DNA from: Niastella sp.
GTDB lineage: Bacteria; Bacteroidota; Bacteroidia; Chitinophagales; Chitinophagaceae
Direction of reading: 5' to 3'
NCBI GenBank assembly: GCA_017744515.1
Contig: JAGIBF010000089.1
Location: 1 to 33,740, forward strand
Length of the DNA stretch: 33,740 bases
In this document: positions 12,341 through 21,883 of the stretch, one piece after another
Position numbering within the stretch: position 1 is the stretch's first letter
Layout of the letters: every line of letters begins with the position of its first letter
The notes under the pieces: generated by a model
What the model was told of the DNA's origin: nothing
Databases searched by the model: none
Seen by the model: only the letters and a program-made list of their open reading frames with translations
Translations under genes and position numbers: made by a program

Positions 12341-14734
12341 ATGGAAAACACGATTCACAACCCATCGCTCACCAGCGAGAAGCTTTCTTTCGACAAGTTC
12401 AGGGAAGAAGTGCTCCGGGACTACCGGATGGCCTGTGAAAGCCGGGAAGTCAGCCTGTTAGGCCGCAAAGAAGTGCTTACAGGAAAAGCCAAATTTGGCA
12501 TTTTCGGCGATGGTAAAGAAGTTGCTCAGATTGCTGTCTCTAAGTTCTTTCAACCTGGCGATTTCCTCAGTGGATATTACCGCGATCAAACCCTGGCCTT
12601 TGCCACGGGGCAGGCTACACCGGAAGAGTTCTTTTCCCAGCTGTACGCCGATCCCGATCCGGCCAATGACCCCAATAGTTCCGGCCGCCAGATGAACTCA
12701 CACTTTGCTACCCCCAATGTAGACAGCGATGGCAACTGGCTTGATCTTGTGAATCGTAAGAACATTGCAGCCGGTATGGCGCCTACTGCCGGACAAATGC
12801 CCCGCTCACTGGGCTTCGCCCTGGCGTCTACACTCTTCCGCCATTCGCCAGCCCTCCAGGATATGCATGAGTTGAGCGATAATGGCAATGAGATATGTTT
12901 CTGCACCATCGGTGATGCATCTACTTCCGAAGGACATTTTTGGGAAACGGTGAACGCTGCCGGTGTACAACAGGTACCGCTTGCCATATTTGTATGGGAT
13001 GATGGATATGGCATCTCCGTGCCCCGTAAATACCAAACTACCAAAGGTTCCATCTCCGAGGCGCTGAAAGGCATGCAGAAGAAAGACCATACCAACGGAT
13101 TCGATATTTATAAACTGAAAGCCTGGGATTATGCAGGCATGTGCGAAGTGTTGGAAACAGCCATACAAAAAATACGCACCACCCATATCCCCGCTTTATT
13201 CCACGTAGAAGAAGTAACACAGCCGCAAGGACATTCCACTTCAGGTAGCCATGAGCGCTACAAAAGCCCGGAACAGCTGGAGTGGGAGCGTGAGTGGGAT
13301 GCCAATAAGAAAATGCGCGAATGGATACTGGAAAATGAACTGGCCAGCGAAGATGAGCTCTACGATATAGAAGTAGAATCCAAAGAACTGGTGCGGGAAG
13401 CTAAAACCCACGCCTGGGAAAAATACACCGCCCCCATCAAGCAGCAAGTAGCACAATGTGTAGAGCTGTTCGATGCATTGATCATGCAGGGCGTGGATGT
13501 GCATGGCGATATAGAGAAAGCAAAACGTGAACTGGCTTCCAACAGAGAGCCACACCGCAAAGATATTTTGCAAACACTCCACCGCGTTATCGACGCCGCA
13601 GGCGATTCACTATTGGCTGGCGATGTAAGAGCATTGTACACCTCCCTGAAAAAAGAAGGATACAGTTTTTACAACACCTATCTCTATGAGGAAAGTCCAA
13701 AGAGCCCGGTGAAAGTAAAAGCGGTAGAAGCGCAGTATGCATCCGATGCACCCATGGTGAATGGCTACGAAATACTGAACAAGTATTTCGATGCACTCTT
13801 CAGCAGCAACCCCAAAGTGCTGGCATTTGGAGAAGATGTAGGCAAGATCGGAGATGTGAACCAGGGCTTTGCCGGGTTACAAGCCAAATATGGCGAGTAC
13901 CGCATCTTTGATACGGCCATCCGCGAATTGACGATCATGGGGCAGGGCATTGGCCTGGCCATGCGCGGTCTGCGTCCCATTGCCGAAATACAATACCTCG
14001 ATTACTTGTTATACGGCCTGCAGCCATTGAGCGATGATGCAGCCAGCCTCCACTGGCGCACGAAAGGAAGACAAAGCTGTCCGATCATTGTGCGCACACG
14101 CGGCCACCGCCTCGAAGGCATCTGGCACAGCGGTTCACCCATGGGCATGATGATACATTCCCTGCGCGGCTTCCACATTTGCGTACCGCGCAACATGGTG
14201 CAGGCAGCTGGCATGTACAATACCCTCCTGCAGGGCAACGATCCTGCCATCATGGTAGAATCACTCAACGGATACCGCCTTAAAGAAAAACTGCCTGCCA
14301 ACTTACTCGATTACCGGGTGCCACTGGGCATACCTGAGATCGTAAGAGAAGGCGCCGATATCACAGTCGTATCATACGGCTCTACCCTCCGCATTGTACA
14401 GGAAGCAGCCGTAATGCTGGAAAAGTCCGGTATCAGCTGCGAAGTGGTAGACGTGCAGACACTCCTTCCATTTGATATCAACCACGATATACTGGCATCG
14501 CTGAAGAAAACAAACCGCATCGTATTCGTAGATGAAGACGTACCGGGAGGCGCTTGCGGCTACATGTATACGGAAGTAATGGAAAAACAAGGCGGCTATC
14601 GCTGGCTCGATGTTTCGCCCCGTACCATTACGGCCCAGGCTCATCGCCCCAGTTATGGCAGTGATGGCGACTACTTCAGCAAGCCCAACCTCGAAGAGAT
14701 CGTGGATGTGATCAGGGAAATGATGGCCGAATAA
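12341..14734 (+). CDS. Fused alpha-beta E1 of a 2-oxoacid dehydrogenase (branched-chain type)
   Basis: A 797-residue single chain that joins both E1 subunits. The first half is E1 alpha: SGYYRDQTLAFATG, then the TPP site GDASTSEGHFWETVN (191-205) and WDDGYGISVP. From about residue 472 it is E1 beta: FGEDVGKIGDVNQGF, DTAIRELTIMGQG, GLRPIAEIQYLDYLLYG, and a C-terminal transketolase-type domain (ITVVSYGSTLRIVQEA, VVDVQTLLPFD, VDEDVPGGACGYM). The enzyme oxidatively decarboxylates 2-oxo acids, most likely branched-chain ones, passing the acyl group to an E2 lipoyl protein. E2 and E3 are not in the window. Fused E1 chains of this layout are common in Bacteroidota. It is divergent from the DUF1573 pair. 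Confidence 0.92.
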   Translation: MENTIHNPSLTSEKLSFDKFREEVLRDYRMACESREVSLLGRKEVLTGKAKFGIFGDGKEVAQIAVSKFFQPGDFLSGYYRDQTLAFATGQATPEEFFSQLYADPDPANDPNSSGRQMNSHFATPNVDSDGNWLDLVNRKNIAAGMAPTAGQMPRSLGFALASTLFRHSPALQDMHELSDNGNEICFCTIGDASTSEGHFWETVNAAGVQQVPLAIFVWDDGYGISVPRKYQTTKGSISEALKGMQKKDHTNGFDIYKLKAWDYAGMCEVLETAIQKIRTTHIPALFHVEEVTQPQGHSTSGSHERYKSPEQLEWEREWDANKKMREWILENELASEDELYDIEVESKELVREAKTHAWEKYTAPIKQQVAQCVELFDALIMQGVDVHGDIEKAKRELASNREPHRKDILQTLHRVIDAAGDSLLAGDVRALYTSLKKEGYSFYNTYLYEESPKSPVKVKAVEAQYASDAPMVNGYEILNKYFDALFSSNPKVLAFGEDVGKIGDVNQGFAGLQAKYGEYRIFDTAIRELTIMGQGIGLAMRGLRPIAEIQYLDYLLYGLQPLSDDAASLHWRTKGRQSCPIIVRTRGHRLEGIWHSGSPMGMMIHSLRGFHICVPRNMVQAAGMYNTLLQGNDPAIMVESLNGYRLKEKLPANLLDYRVPLGIPEIVREGADITVVSYGSTLRIVQEAAVMLEKSGISCEVVDVQTLLPFDINHDILASLKKTNRIVFVDEDVPGGACGYMYTEVMEKQGGYRWLDVSPRTITAQAHRPSYGSDGDYFSKPNLEEIVDVIREMMAE

Positions 14735-14780
14735 GTGAGTAGTAAGCAGCGGCTAACAGCTAATACCTAAAGGCTAACGC
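14735..14780. repeat. Iterated-word tract (gctaac) before the TRIC-like gene
   Basis: GGCTAACAGCTAATACCTAA followed by AGGCTAACGCC gives four degenerate copies of a GCTAAC-like word between E1 and the next gene; the tract runs into TTTTACTTTC just before the ATG at 14793. Confidence 0.45.
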
Positions 14781-14792
14781 CCTTTTACTTTC

Positions 14793-15413
14793 ATGGAGTA
14801 CAACTTCCTCAACATTATCGACATCCTCGGAACCATTGCCTTCGCCGCTTCCGGCGCTTTCTCTGCTATGGACCGGAAGCTGGACCCCTTTGGCGTCATC
14901 ATCCTGTCGTTTGTCACAGCGATCGGTGGAGGTACCCTGCGCGATATGCTCATCGGCAATACACCCGTAGCCTGGCTGCGCAACGATGTAACAGCTATCG
15001 TCATATTGGCTACTGCGCTTATCACCTTGTTCTTTGGCCGCTATGTAAAACAGTTTCAGAAAACATTGTTCCTGTTCGATGCTTTAGGATTGGGAGTGTT
15101 CACCCTCATCGGGATGGAGAAAGGCATGCATGCCCAATTAAGCCCCGGCATTTGTATTGCACTGGGTACCATCACCGCCTGCTTCGGCGGCGTAATACGC
15201 GACGTATTGTTGAATAACGTGCCGTTGATATTTCACCGGGAGATCTATGCTTCCGCCTGCATATTGGGTGGCGCTGCGTACCTCTTGCTGCAAAAAACGG
15301 GTATACCCAACGATTGGAATACGATCATCGCCATCCTGTTGATCGTGTTCATCCGCGTCATTGCCATGCGTTATAAATTGATGCTGCCGCGAGTGTATGA
15401 AAACAGAATGTGA
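14793..15413 (+). CDS. TRIC/YadS-type (UPF0126) membrane protein
   Basis: A 206-residue membrane protein with two copies of the glycine-transporter/UPF0126 domain. Both repeats carry a GG-containing motif with RD: IGGGTLRDMLIGNTP (about 44-58) and FGGVIRDVLLNNVPL (about 129-143). Six to seven membrane segments are expected. Homologues are trimeric cation channels (TRIC-related), or possible glycine transporters; the substrate cannot be decided here. The gene starts 58 bp after the E1 stop, with an iterated-word tract between, so it probably has its own promoter. The length is typical. Confidence 0.9.
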   Translation: MEYNFLNIIDILGTIAFAASGAFSAMDRKLDPFGVIILSFVTAIGGGTLRDMLIGNTPVAWLRNDVTAIVILATALITLFFGRYVKQFQKTLFLFDALGLGVFTLIGMEKGMHAQLSPGICIALGTITACFGGVIRDVLLNNVPLIFHREIYASACILGGAAYLLLQKTGIPNDWNTIIAILLIVFIRVIAMRYKLMLPRVYENRM

Positions 15414-15469
15414 GTGAGCATTTACACTTAAATTTACTATCCATTTCCAATGATCAATAACCTTACAAT

Positions 15470-16276
15470 ATGAAACTGACACTTTACCAGGTAGATGCGT
15501 TTTCAGATAAGTTGTTTGGCGGTAACCCGGCAGCAGTCATTCCCCTTCAGCAATGGTTGAGCGATGAATTGATGCAACGGCTGGCCCTGGAAAACAACCT
15601 GAGTGAAACTGTTTTTTTTGTACCCGGTAAGCCCACCGACGATTACGATTATCATATCCGTTGGTTTACGCCGGCTACAGAGATCAACCTGTGTGGACAT
15701 GCCACCCTGGCCTCGGCCTGGGTACTATACAATATACTGGGACATGCAAAACCTGCGATCCGTTTTCATTGTCTTAGCGGAATGCTCAATATTACCCGGG
15801 AGGGAGACCTGATCAGCATGGATTTTCCAGCCTGGCAACCGGAGCCTCTGAAAGATTTCCCCGCCGACCTGGCCGTGGCGCTCGGTTTCATACCCATTGT
15901 GCAGGTGTATAAACACCGCGATTTCCTGGTGGAGTTGGAAAGCGAAGAAGCAGTACGTACCTGCCAGCCCGATTTTGTGCGGTTGAAGAGGCTGGGAGAG
16001 AAGGTGATCATCACTGCAATGGGAACCCAGGGAGTAGATTTCGTATCCCGTTTCTTTGCGCCGGTAGTGGGGATAGACGAAGACCCGGTAACAGGTTCAG
16101 CCCATGCCCAATTAATTCCTTATTGGGCAAAAAAGCTGGGAAAGACTAACTTGCGGGCGAAACAATTATCCCGTCGTGGCGGTGAGTTGTGGTGTGAACA
16201 TGCAGGAGAGCGTGTTACCATCGCCGGAAAGGGTGTTTTTTTCATGAAAGGAGAAATAGACCTCACAAACCAATAA
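15470..16276 (+). CDS. PhzF-family isomerase-like protein
   Basis: A 268-residue cytoplasmic protein of the PhzF superfamily. Marks: VDAFSDKLFGGNPAAVI at the start, Glu46 in NNLSETVFF (the catalytic acid in PhzF), NLCGHATLASAW (73-84) and EDPVTGSAHAQLIPYW (204-219). The fold has two matching halves. PhzF itself isomerises a phenazine precursor, but most homologues, including this one by context, have unknown substrates; no phenazine genes are nearby. It starts 56 bp after the TRIC-like gene and ends one base before the next start, so the small membrane protein is in the same operon. Confidence 0.92.
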   Translation: MKLTLYQVDAFSDKLFGGNPAAVIPLQQWLSDELMQRLALENNLSETVFFVPGKPTDDYDYHIRWFTPATEINLCGHATLASAWVLYNILGHAKPAIRFHCLSGMLNITREGDLISMDFPAWQPEPLKDFPADLAVALGFIPIVQVYKHRDFLVELESEEAVRTCQPDFVRLKRLGEKVIITAMGTQGVDFVSRFFAPVVGIDEDPVTGSAHAQLIPYWAKKLGKTNLRAKQLSRRGGELWCEHAGERVTIAGKGVFFMKGEIDLTNQ

Positions 16277-16277
16277 C

Positions 16278-16595
16278 GTGTTATCAGATAAAGAAAAGCG
16301 GTTTATCAAATATTGGGAAGAGCAGCGTACAGGCGGCCGCTGGGCATACTTTGCCCTGTACATACCTGTAGGCACGTTTCTATGCACTGTGCTCACCGCA
16401 TTCCTGTTTTCAATGGTTTCCTTCATAGAGGTGAATTCTATTGTAGGCCTGATAATAATAGGCGCCTTGTTTTCCGCAGCCATCACCATTGCTACCTGGT
16501 TCAATAACGAAAGAAAGTTCAAGGGTATCATACGCCGCGAAGTAAATGCCGGCAAATCAAGAGATACCCAGCCTTCCAATCAACAGGTATACTAA
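16278..16595 (+). CDS. Small two-helix membrane protein
   Basis: A 105-residue protein starting with GTG at 16278, one base after the PhzF stop. A charged N-terminus (DKEKRFIKYWEEQRTGGR) precedes two membrane segments (about 24-47 and 53-71) and a basic tail. I do not recognise the family. Very tight spacing to PhzF and a terminator right after it show that it is translated from the same message. Function unknown. Confidence 0.7.
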   Translation: MLSDKEKRFIKYWEEQRTGGRWAYFALYIPVGTFLCTVLTAFLFSMVSFIEVNSIVGLIIIGALFSAAITIATWFNNERKFKGIIRREVNAGKSRDTQPSNQQVY

Positions 16596-16626
16596 TAAAA
16601 AACGTACAATAGCTGTATCACAAGCG

Positions 16627-16649
16627 AACAGGTTCTTACAGAACCTGTT
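16627..16649 (+). terminator. Intrinsic terminator after the PhzF operon
   Basis: AACAGGTTCT (16627-16636) pairs perfectly with AGAACCTGTT (16640-16649) over a TAC loop, followed by TATTATTTT. It ends the plus-strand PhzF-small membrane protein transcript. Confidence 0.9.
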
Positions 16650-16744
16650 TATTATTTTCCTGTAAATCAGAAAGTTGGGAGCTTGGCATATTATTTACCG
16701 TCTTATAAGAGGACGTTCCATTCACCCTTACAAATCAATTGCTC

Positions 16745-19105
16745 ATGTTCAGCAATTTTCTCCTCACCGCCTGGCGCAACATTCGCCGGCATTTCAGCTT
16801 TTCTTTACTGAATGTGCTGGGACTCGCCCTTGGCATTGCCACCAGCATACTCATATTTTTGGTGGTACGCAATGAATTGAGTTACGATAGTTATCATGTA
16901 AAAGCCAAACGCACCTACCGGGTTACGCTGAATGCGATAGATTTTAACCCCAGCGTATCGATGGCCATTACACCAGCCCTGCGCAATGATTATCCCGGGT
17001 TGGAAGTCACGCAGGTATGGTTTCAGGCTGATGGGACGGTAAAAGTGGGCGAACAACGATACATGGAAAAAGACTACTGTTATGCCGATGAATACTTCAC
17101 CGGTATATTCGATTACCAGTGGTTGGAAGGTAACAAACGCACAGCCCTATCGGAGCCCAATGCAGTAGTGCTTACCGAGAGTATGGCACACAAATATTTT
17201 GGAAAGGGAGAAGCGATGGGCCAGGTCATTAAACTGGATAATCGATACGACCTGAAAGTGACCGGCGTGATCAAAGACTTACCTCCCAACACCCACCTTC
17301 CGTTCCGGTTTCTCGTGTCGTTTGAAACAGTACGGAAAGAAATAAATCCATCCACGTTGAACTTTTATGCCATCATGGGCGGCTTTACCTATTTCACCAC
17401 ACCGGAAAACTTCGACATCACAAAGCTGCAAAGCCAGATGCATGATTTTGTGGCCAGACATTGGGGTAACGAGCTGGCCAAAGAAGCGAGATTGCCTTTC
17501 CAGCCAATGCGTGAAATACATTACGACACCCGTTACCTCAACAATAGCGCCATGCCCACCGTGTCCAGGGAAACCTATTGGGCGCTGGCAGCTGTGGGGC
17601 TGCTGATCATTTTAATTGCCGCCATCAATTTTGTCAACCTCTCCACAGCCCAGGCCATTAAGCGTGCCAAAGAAGTAGGCGTACGAAAAGTATTGGGAGC
17701 CGACCGGTCTCAATTGGTTCGCCAGTTCCTGGGAGAAACAGCCGTGTTGGTATTGCTGGCCTTATTGCTCGGTACAGTTGCATCCGCATTGTTCCTTTCC
17801 AAAGCAGCCACCTGGCTCGAAATAAAAATAACACCTGCTGCTTTGCTCGATCCACAGGTGATCCTGTTCATTGCGGGTGTCACGGTTGGGCTTATACTCA
17901 TTGCTGGTTTGTACCCTGCCTTTGTGCAATCAGCGTTTAATCCTGTTACAGCATTCAGGAATATGAAAACACCCGCGGTACGTGGATTCTCCTTACGTAA
18001 AAGCCTGGTGGTAACACAGTTTGTTATTTCCCAGGTGCTCATTATCGGCACCCTGGTGGTAGCTTACCAGATGGACTATTTCAAGAACCGTGATCTTGGA
18101 TTTAAAAAAGAGGCAATCGTTTCATTCTTTGTACCAGATGGAAAGAAACGCGAGCAATTACAACAGCAATTAACTACTACAGCAGGCGTAGAGGCCGTAA
18201 GTTTTTCTTCAGGTGAGCCCAGCTTCAACAGCAACTTTGCACCCTTCTCTGCCCCCGATAGAGGCATCGATAAAGACGATGTAACGGAAGTAAAACTTAT
18301 CGATGAGAACTATACAAAAATGTTTGGCCTTACCATGCTGGCAGGTAAACCCATGTGGCGCAAAGATGCCAACGATACACTGCGCCAGGTAGTGGTCAAT
18401 GAAACCTTGATCCATAAGCTCGGCATTCAGCTGCCGGATCAGGCGATAGGGGTACGGTTTAAAGGAATGGGAAGAACACTCACCATCGCAGGCGTGGTGC
18501 AGGATTTCCAAAGCGAATCGAAACACAAGCTAAGACGGCCGGTAATCATAGACTATAGTACGAGGGGCTTTTTCAGAGCAAGCGTCAAGCTTCAACCCCA
18601 AAGCATATTGCAGTCCATGAGCACGATTGAAAAAGAATGGACTGCCATGTTCCCGGATGCTATGTTCGATTATCAATTCCTCGACGATCGCATCGCCACC
18701 TTTTACCGGCAGGAGCAGAAGCTGTACACCGCTTTCCGCTTGTTTGTGGGCATTGCCATCCTCATCGGTTGCCTCGGATTATATGGATTGATTGCATTTG
18801 CTACTGTACAGCGCACCAAAGAAGTAGGCATCCGCAAAGTGTTGGGCGCCCCATTAACCAGCATCATGTTCCTGTTCTCCAAAGAATTTATCTGGCTTAT
18901 TCTGATCGCTTTCCTCATAGCGGCGCCGGTAGCTTATTACGCCATGCACAGCTGGCTGGAAAATTTCGCGTACCATATCGATATCAGCGCGGGCATTTTT
19001 ATAGTAGCCCTTGCGGCTTCCCTTGTGATCGCTGCACTTACCATTGCCTGGCAAACGATCAAGGCGGCAGTAGCCAACCCGGTGAAAGCGTTGAGGAGTG
19101 AGTAA
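16745..19105 (+). CDS. FtsX/MacB-type ABC transporter permease
   Basis: A 786-residue permease; the ATG at 16745 is preferred to the TTG at 16739 in the same frame. A membrane helix (about 18-40) follows WRNIRRHFSFSLLNVLGLALG, typical of these proteins, then a MacB-like periplasmic domain. A first FtsX region begins around residue 275 and includes KRAKEVGVRKVLGADR. A second periplasmic domain follows, then the final FtsX block with QRTKEVGIRKVLGAP. Eight membrane helices are expected. The duplicated design is frequent in Bacteroidota. The ATPase partner is not in the window, so the substrate (antibiotic, lipoprotein or peptide export) is unknown. It is monocistronic by the flanking terminators. 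Confidence 0.92.
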   Translation: MFSNFLLTAWRNIRRHFSFSLLNVLGLALGIATSILIFLVVRNELSYDSYHVKAKRTYRVTLNAIDFNPSVSMAITPALRNDYPGLEVTQVWFQADGTVKVGEQRYMEKDYCYADEYFTGIFDYQWLEGNKRTALSEPNAVVLTESMAHKYFGKGEAMGQVIKLDNRYDLKVTGVIKDLPPNTHLPFRFLVSFETVRKEINPSTLNFYAIMGGFTYFTTPENFDITKLQSQMHDFVARHWGNELAKEARLPFQPMREIHYDTRYLNNSAMPTVSRETYWALAAVGLLIILIAAINFVNLSTAQAIKRAKEVGVRKVLGADRSQLVRQFLGETAVLVLLALLLGTVASALFLSKAATWLEIKITPAALLDPQVILFIAGVTVGLILIAGLYPAFVQSAFNPVTAFRNMKTPAVRGFSLRKSLVVTQFVISQVLIIGTLVVAYQMDYFKNRDLGFKKEAIVSFFVPDGKKREQLQQQLTTTAGVEAVSFSSGEPSFNSNFAPFSAPDRGIDKDDVTEVKLIDENYTKMFGLTMLAGKPMWRKDANDTLRQVVVNETLIHKLGIQLPDQAIGVRFKGMGRTLTIAGVVQDFQSESKHKLRRPVIIDYSTRGFFRASVKLQPQSILQSMSTIEKEWTAMFPDAMFDYQFLDDRIATFYRQEQKLYTAFRLFVGIAILIGCLGLYGLIAFATVQRTKEVGIRKVLGAPLTSIMFLFSKEFIWLILIAFLIAAPVAYYAMHSWLENFAYHIDISAGIFIVALAASLVIAALTIAWQTIKAAVANPVKALRSE

Positions 19106-19116
19106 GAGAAAGAATC

Positions 19117-19217
19117 CAGAATTCAGAATAGAAGAAGGCCGTAAGCATTTGCAGTTAGCAACTACTTACGGCCTTACGCTTTTACGAACTTGTATTTATT
19201 CTGTATACTGAATTCTG
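19117..19217. repeat. Nested inverted repeat enclosing a terminator
   Basis: CAGAATTCAGAATA (19117-19130) is matched by TATACTGAATTCTG (19204-19217) with one mismatch, and encloses the perfect 11-bp hairpin at 19135-19175. Extra copies of ATTCTGTA run to 19231. It fills the convergent spacer between the FtsX-type permease and YebC. Confidence 0.7.
19135..19175. terminator. Bidirectional terminator between permease and YebC
   Basis: AAGGCCGTAAG (19135-19145) pairs perfectly with CTTACGGCCTT (19165-19175) over 19 bases. It stands between two convergent genes and can serve both, although T-runs are modest. Confidence 0.75.
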
Positions 19218-19238
19218 TATTCTGTATTCTTGTTTTCC

Positions 19239-19961
19239 TTACGCCAGGTTATGAAACACCTTCTGCACATCCTCATCCTGCTCCAGCTTGTCTACCAGCT
19301 TCAGCACATCCTGCGCCTGCTCTTCACCCAATTCAACCGGGGTTCCGGGAATCCATTCCAGTTCAGCACTGATAGGTGTGATACCCTTTTCTTCCAGCGC
19401 TTTCTGCATGTTGCCAAAGTCGGTAAAACCTACCCGCACTACCAGTACGCTCTCTCCATTCTCACCAGTACCTTCACCCAGCTCTTCCAGGCCAAAGTCG
19501 ATCAGTTCCAGCTCCAGATCTTCCTGGTTCAGGCCTTCGGGCTTTAATTTGAAAACACCCATTTTTTTGAACTGGAAGCTTACACTATTACTGTTGCCCA
19601 GGGTTCCCTGGCCTTTATTGAAGATGGATTTTACGTTGGCTACGGTACGCACGTGGTTATCGGTAGCGGTTTCTACCAGGATAGCTACGCCATGGGGACC
19701 ATAACCTTCGTACAGGATCTCCTCATAATTCTCCATTTCCTTACCCTGTGCCCGCTTGATGGCGGCTTCCACACGGTCCTTCGGCATGTTCACGCTCTTG
19801 GCGTTCTGCATACACCGGCGCAAAGCGGGGTTGGTATGAGGATCAGGACCGCCAGCCTTTACGGCAATGGCAATTTCTTTTCCAATACGGCTGAACTGTT
19901 TGGCCATTTTGTCCCAGCGGGCAAACATGGTAGACTTACGTACTTCAAATATGCGACCCAT
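19239..19961 (-). CDS. yebC: YebC/PmpR-family protein
   Basis: A 240-residue protein. I chose the ATG at 19961 because MGRIFEVRKSTMFARWDKMA fits the family's N-terminus; the 17 codons upstream overlap the promoter. Family marks: FSRIGKEIAIAVKAGGPDP, NPALRRCMQNAKSVNMPKD, and YEGYGPHGVAILVETATDN with a long acidic C-terminal part. YebC proteins bind DNA or, in recent work, help ribosomes through proline-rich stretches; which applies here is unknown. It has its own promoter (19982-20012) and is separated from the upstream permease by a terminator at 20054-20089. Confidence 0.93.
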   Translation of the reverse strand: MGRIFEVRKSTMFARWDKMAKQFSRIGKEIAIAVKAGGPDPHTNPALRRCMQNAKSVNMPKDRVEAAIKRAQGKEMENYEEILYEGYGPHGVAILVETATDNHVRTVANVKSIFNKGQGTLGNSNSVSFQFKKMGVFKLKPEGLNQEDLELELIDFGLEELGEGTGENGESVLVVRVGFTDFGNMQKALEEKGITPISAELEWIPGTPVELGEEQAQDVLKLVDKLEQDEDVQKVFHNLA

Positions 19962-19981
19962 AAAAGTGTTATTTCGGGTTG

Positions 19982-20012
19982 CAAAAATAGAATAAGCAAA
20001 CGACCCTGCCAA
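19982..20012 (-). promoter_or_regulatory. Bacteroidota-type promoter of yebC
   Basis: On the minus strand, TTG (20012-20010), a 20-base spacer and TATTTTTG (19989-19982) match both the -33 and -7 elements of the Bacteroidota consensus. The start codon is about 20 bases further on, so a short leader is expected. This is the most complete promoter in the window. Confidence 0.65.
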
Positions 20013-20053
20013 CCCTTCCTTGCAAAACCCGCAGTATTCTGGCCGGTAAAAGA

Positions 20054-20089
20054 AAAAGGCCCGTCTGCCGGAGGGCGAACGGGCCTTTT
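20054..20089 (-). terminator. Intrinsic terminator downstream of the APC permease
   Basis: AAAAGGCCCGT (20054-20064) pairs perfectly with ACGGGCCTTTT (20079-20089); the minus strand continues into TCTTTTACC. It ends the amino-acid permease message before yebC. Confidence 0.9.
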
Positions 20090-20107
20090 ATATTGTAAAG
20101 CAACAGC

Positions 20108-21778
20108 TTATTTCTTAGCTATTTTGCTGCCAAAGTAAATGGCATGCAGCGCGGCGAAGATCAGGGAGAAGTAGAAAAGGCCGTTATCAGGCGATACGGT
20201 AGCATCTACTTTTTGCTCTTCCAGTACAAAGTAATGATGCAGGTAAGCAACACCAGCCAGTACCAGCGCCAGGATCAATCCACTCCAGCCTACCACTTTA
20301 TTACTTTGTGAGGCAGTGTTAGGCAGTTTGGACGACAATTCGCTATGGCGGATACTGTAAGCCAGGTAAATATCAAAACCGATCAGCATCCACACGATCA
20401 AACGGATCCAGGTGTCCAGTGGCAGGAATACCATCATGAACAAGCAGGTAACCACACCGAGGATAGGAACCAAAGGAACCAACGGCGTTTTGAAAGCACG
20501 GGGAGCGTCAGGCATGGTTTTACGCATGACCACCACACCAATAGATACCAGGATAAATGCAAACAAGGTACCGATACTGGTCATTTCACCTACCACGCGG
20601 GCTGGTACGAAAGCCGCAAAGAGGCTCACGAACAGCATGAACAGCAGGTTATTTTTGGCAGGCGTGCGGAATTTCTTATGCACTTCAGAGAATACGCCGG
20701 GCAACAGGCCGTCTTTACTCATACTGAAGAATACACGGCTTTGACCCATGAGCATCACCAGGATCACAGAAGCGTAACCAGCAAGGATCGCTACTACGAT
20801 GGCGCGGTTCAGCCAGGGATAGTCGGGGTGGATAACACCAGCGGCATCGGCTGTACCCATGTGATCGATAGCTACGGCTACCGGAGCGATACCATCCTGA
20901 CCTTTGAAAGTCTGGTAGTTGGTAACGCCGGTCATTACGTGCGCAAATAAGATATATAATACGGTACAGATAGCCAGTGAACCCAGGATGCCGATTGGCA
21001 TGTGCTTGCGGGGGTTCTTGGCTTCCTGTGCTGCTGTACTCACCGCATCGAAGCCGATGTAGGCAAAGAATACGATGGCAGCTGCGCGGATGATACCGCT
21101 GAAACCAAATTCACCGAACTTACCGGTATTATCAGGAATGTAAGGAGTGTAGTTGTCGTTGTTGATGTATTTCCAGCCAAGGAAAATGAAGATCAATACC
21201 ACCGCTACTTTCAGTGCCACGATAACAGCATTTACGGTAGCACTTTCTTTGGTTCCTTTGATAAGCAGGGAGCTCATCAGTACCACGATGAATACAGCGG
21301 GAAGGTTGATCACGCCACCATCCCAGGGACCGGTAACAAGCGCTGCCGGTAAATGAACATCAAAGCCTTCAAGGAATTTCACAAGGTAACGGCTCCAACT
21401 GATACTTACAGTAGCTGCACCCACGGCGTATTCCAGTACAAGGTCCCATCCGATGATCCAGGCGATGAACTCACCCATAGTAGCATAACTATAGGTATAG
21501 GCACTACCAGCTACAGGGATCATGGAAGCAAACTCTGCATAACACAAGCCGGCAAAGGCACAACCGGCTGCCGCAACAATGAAAGAGATAGTGATAGCAG
21601 GACCTGCCTGGTTGGCAGCCGCACCACCGGTAATGGAAAACAGACCAGCGCCAATGATGGCGCCAATACCCAGTGCAATAAGCGCTCCGGCACCAAGGGT
21701 TCTTTTAAGGGAATGTTCGCCCGTGTTTTGTGCTTCGGATAATAATGACCCGAGGGGTTTCTTAACGAACAAGCTCAT
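20108..21778 (-). CDS. APC-family amino acid permease (cationic amino acid type)
   Basis: A 556-residue transporter with about 12-14 membrane helices. Marks: ALGIGAIIGAGLFSITGGAA (about 35-54, the first-helix glycine motif), FAGLCYAEFASMIPVAGSAY (about 75-94), FFAYIGFDAVSTAAQEAKNP and QSRVFFSMSKDGLLP. This pattern is that of the APC/CAT group of amino acid permeases. It acts in the inner membrane; the substrate is not defined by sequence, with cationic or neutral amino acids likely. It is transcribed away from the dicarboxylate/amino acid symporter gene, and the shared spacer has two palindromes (21884-21909). The message ends at 20054-20089. Confidence 0.92.
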   Translation of the reverse strand: MSLFVKKPLGSLLSEAQNTGEHSLKRTLGAGALIALGIGAIIGAGLFSITGGAAANQAGPAITISFIVAAAGCAFAGLCYAEFASMIPVAGSAYTYSYATMGEFIAWIIGWDLVLEYAVGAATVSISWSRYLVKFLEGFDVHLPAALVTGPWDGGVINLPAVFIVVLMSSLLIKGTKESATVNAVIVALKVAVVLIFIFLGWKYINNDNYTPYIPDNTGKFGEFGFSGIIRAAAIVFFAYIGFDAVSTAAQEAKNPRKHMPIGILGSLAICTVLYILFAHVMTGVTNYQTFKGQDGIAPVAVAIDHMGTADAAGVIHPDYPWLNRAIVVAILAGYASVILVMLMGQSRVFFSMSKDGLLPGVFSEVHKKFRTPAKNNLLFMLFVSLFAAFVPARVVGEMTSIGTLFAFILVSIGVVVMRKTMPDAPRAFKTPLVPLVPILGVVTCLFMMVFLPLDTWIRLIVWMLIGFDIYLAYSIRHSELSSKLPNTASQSNKVVGWSGLILALVLAGVAYLHHYFVLEEQKVDATVSPDNGLFYFSLIFAALHAIYFGSKIAKK

Positions 21779-21883
21779 ACAGTTGGTTATAGTTTATTAT
21801 GTGACCAATAAAGTAAATAAAGCCGGAAAGATAAGGATTTATTAATCACAATGATTTTAAAAAGGGCCGTTGGCGGGCTCCTC

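Noticed and set aside
12586..13095. Minus-strand frame of 169 residues opposite the E1 gene
   Set aside because: The opposite strand is a clear E1 alpha/beta enzyme; the frame has Ser/Pro-rich low-complexity content and no family motif.
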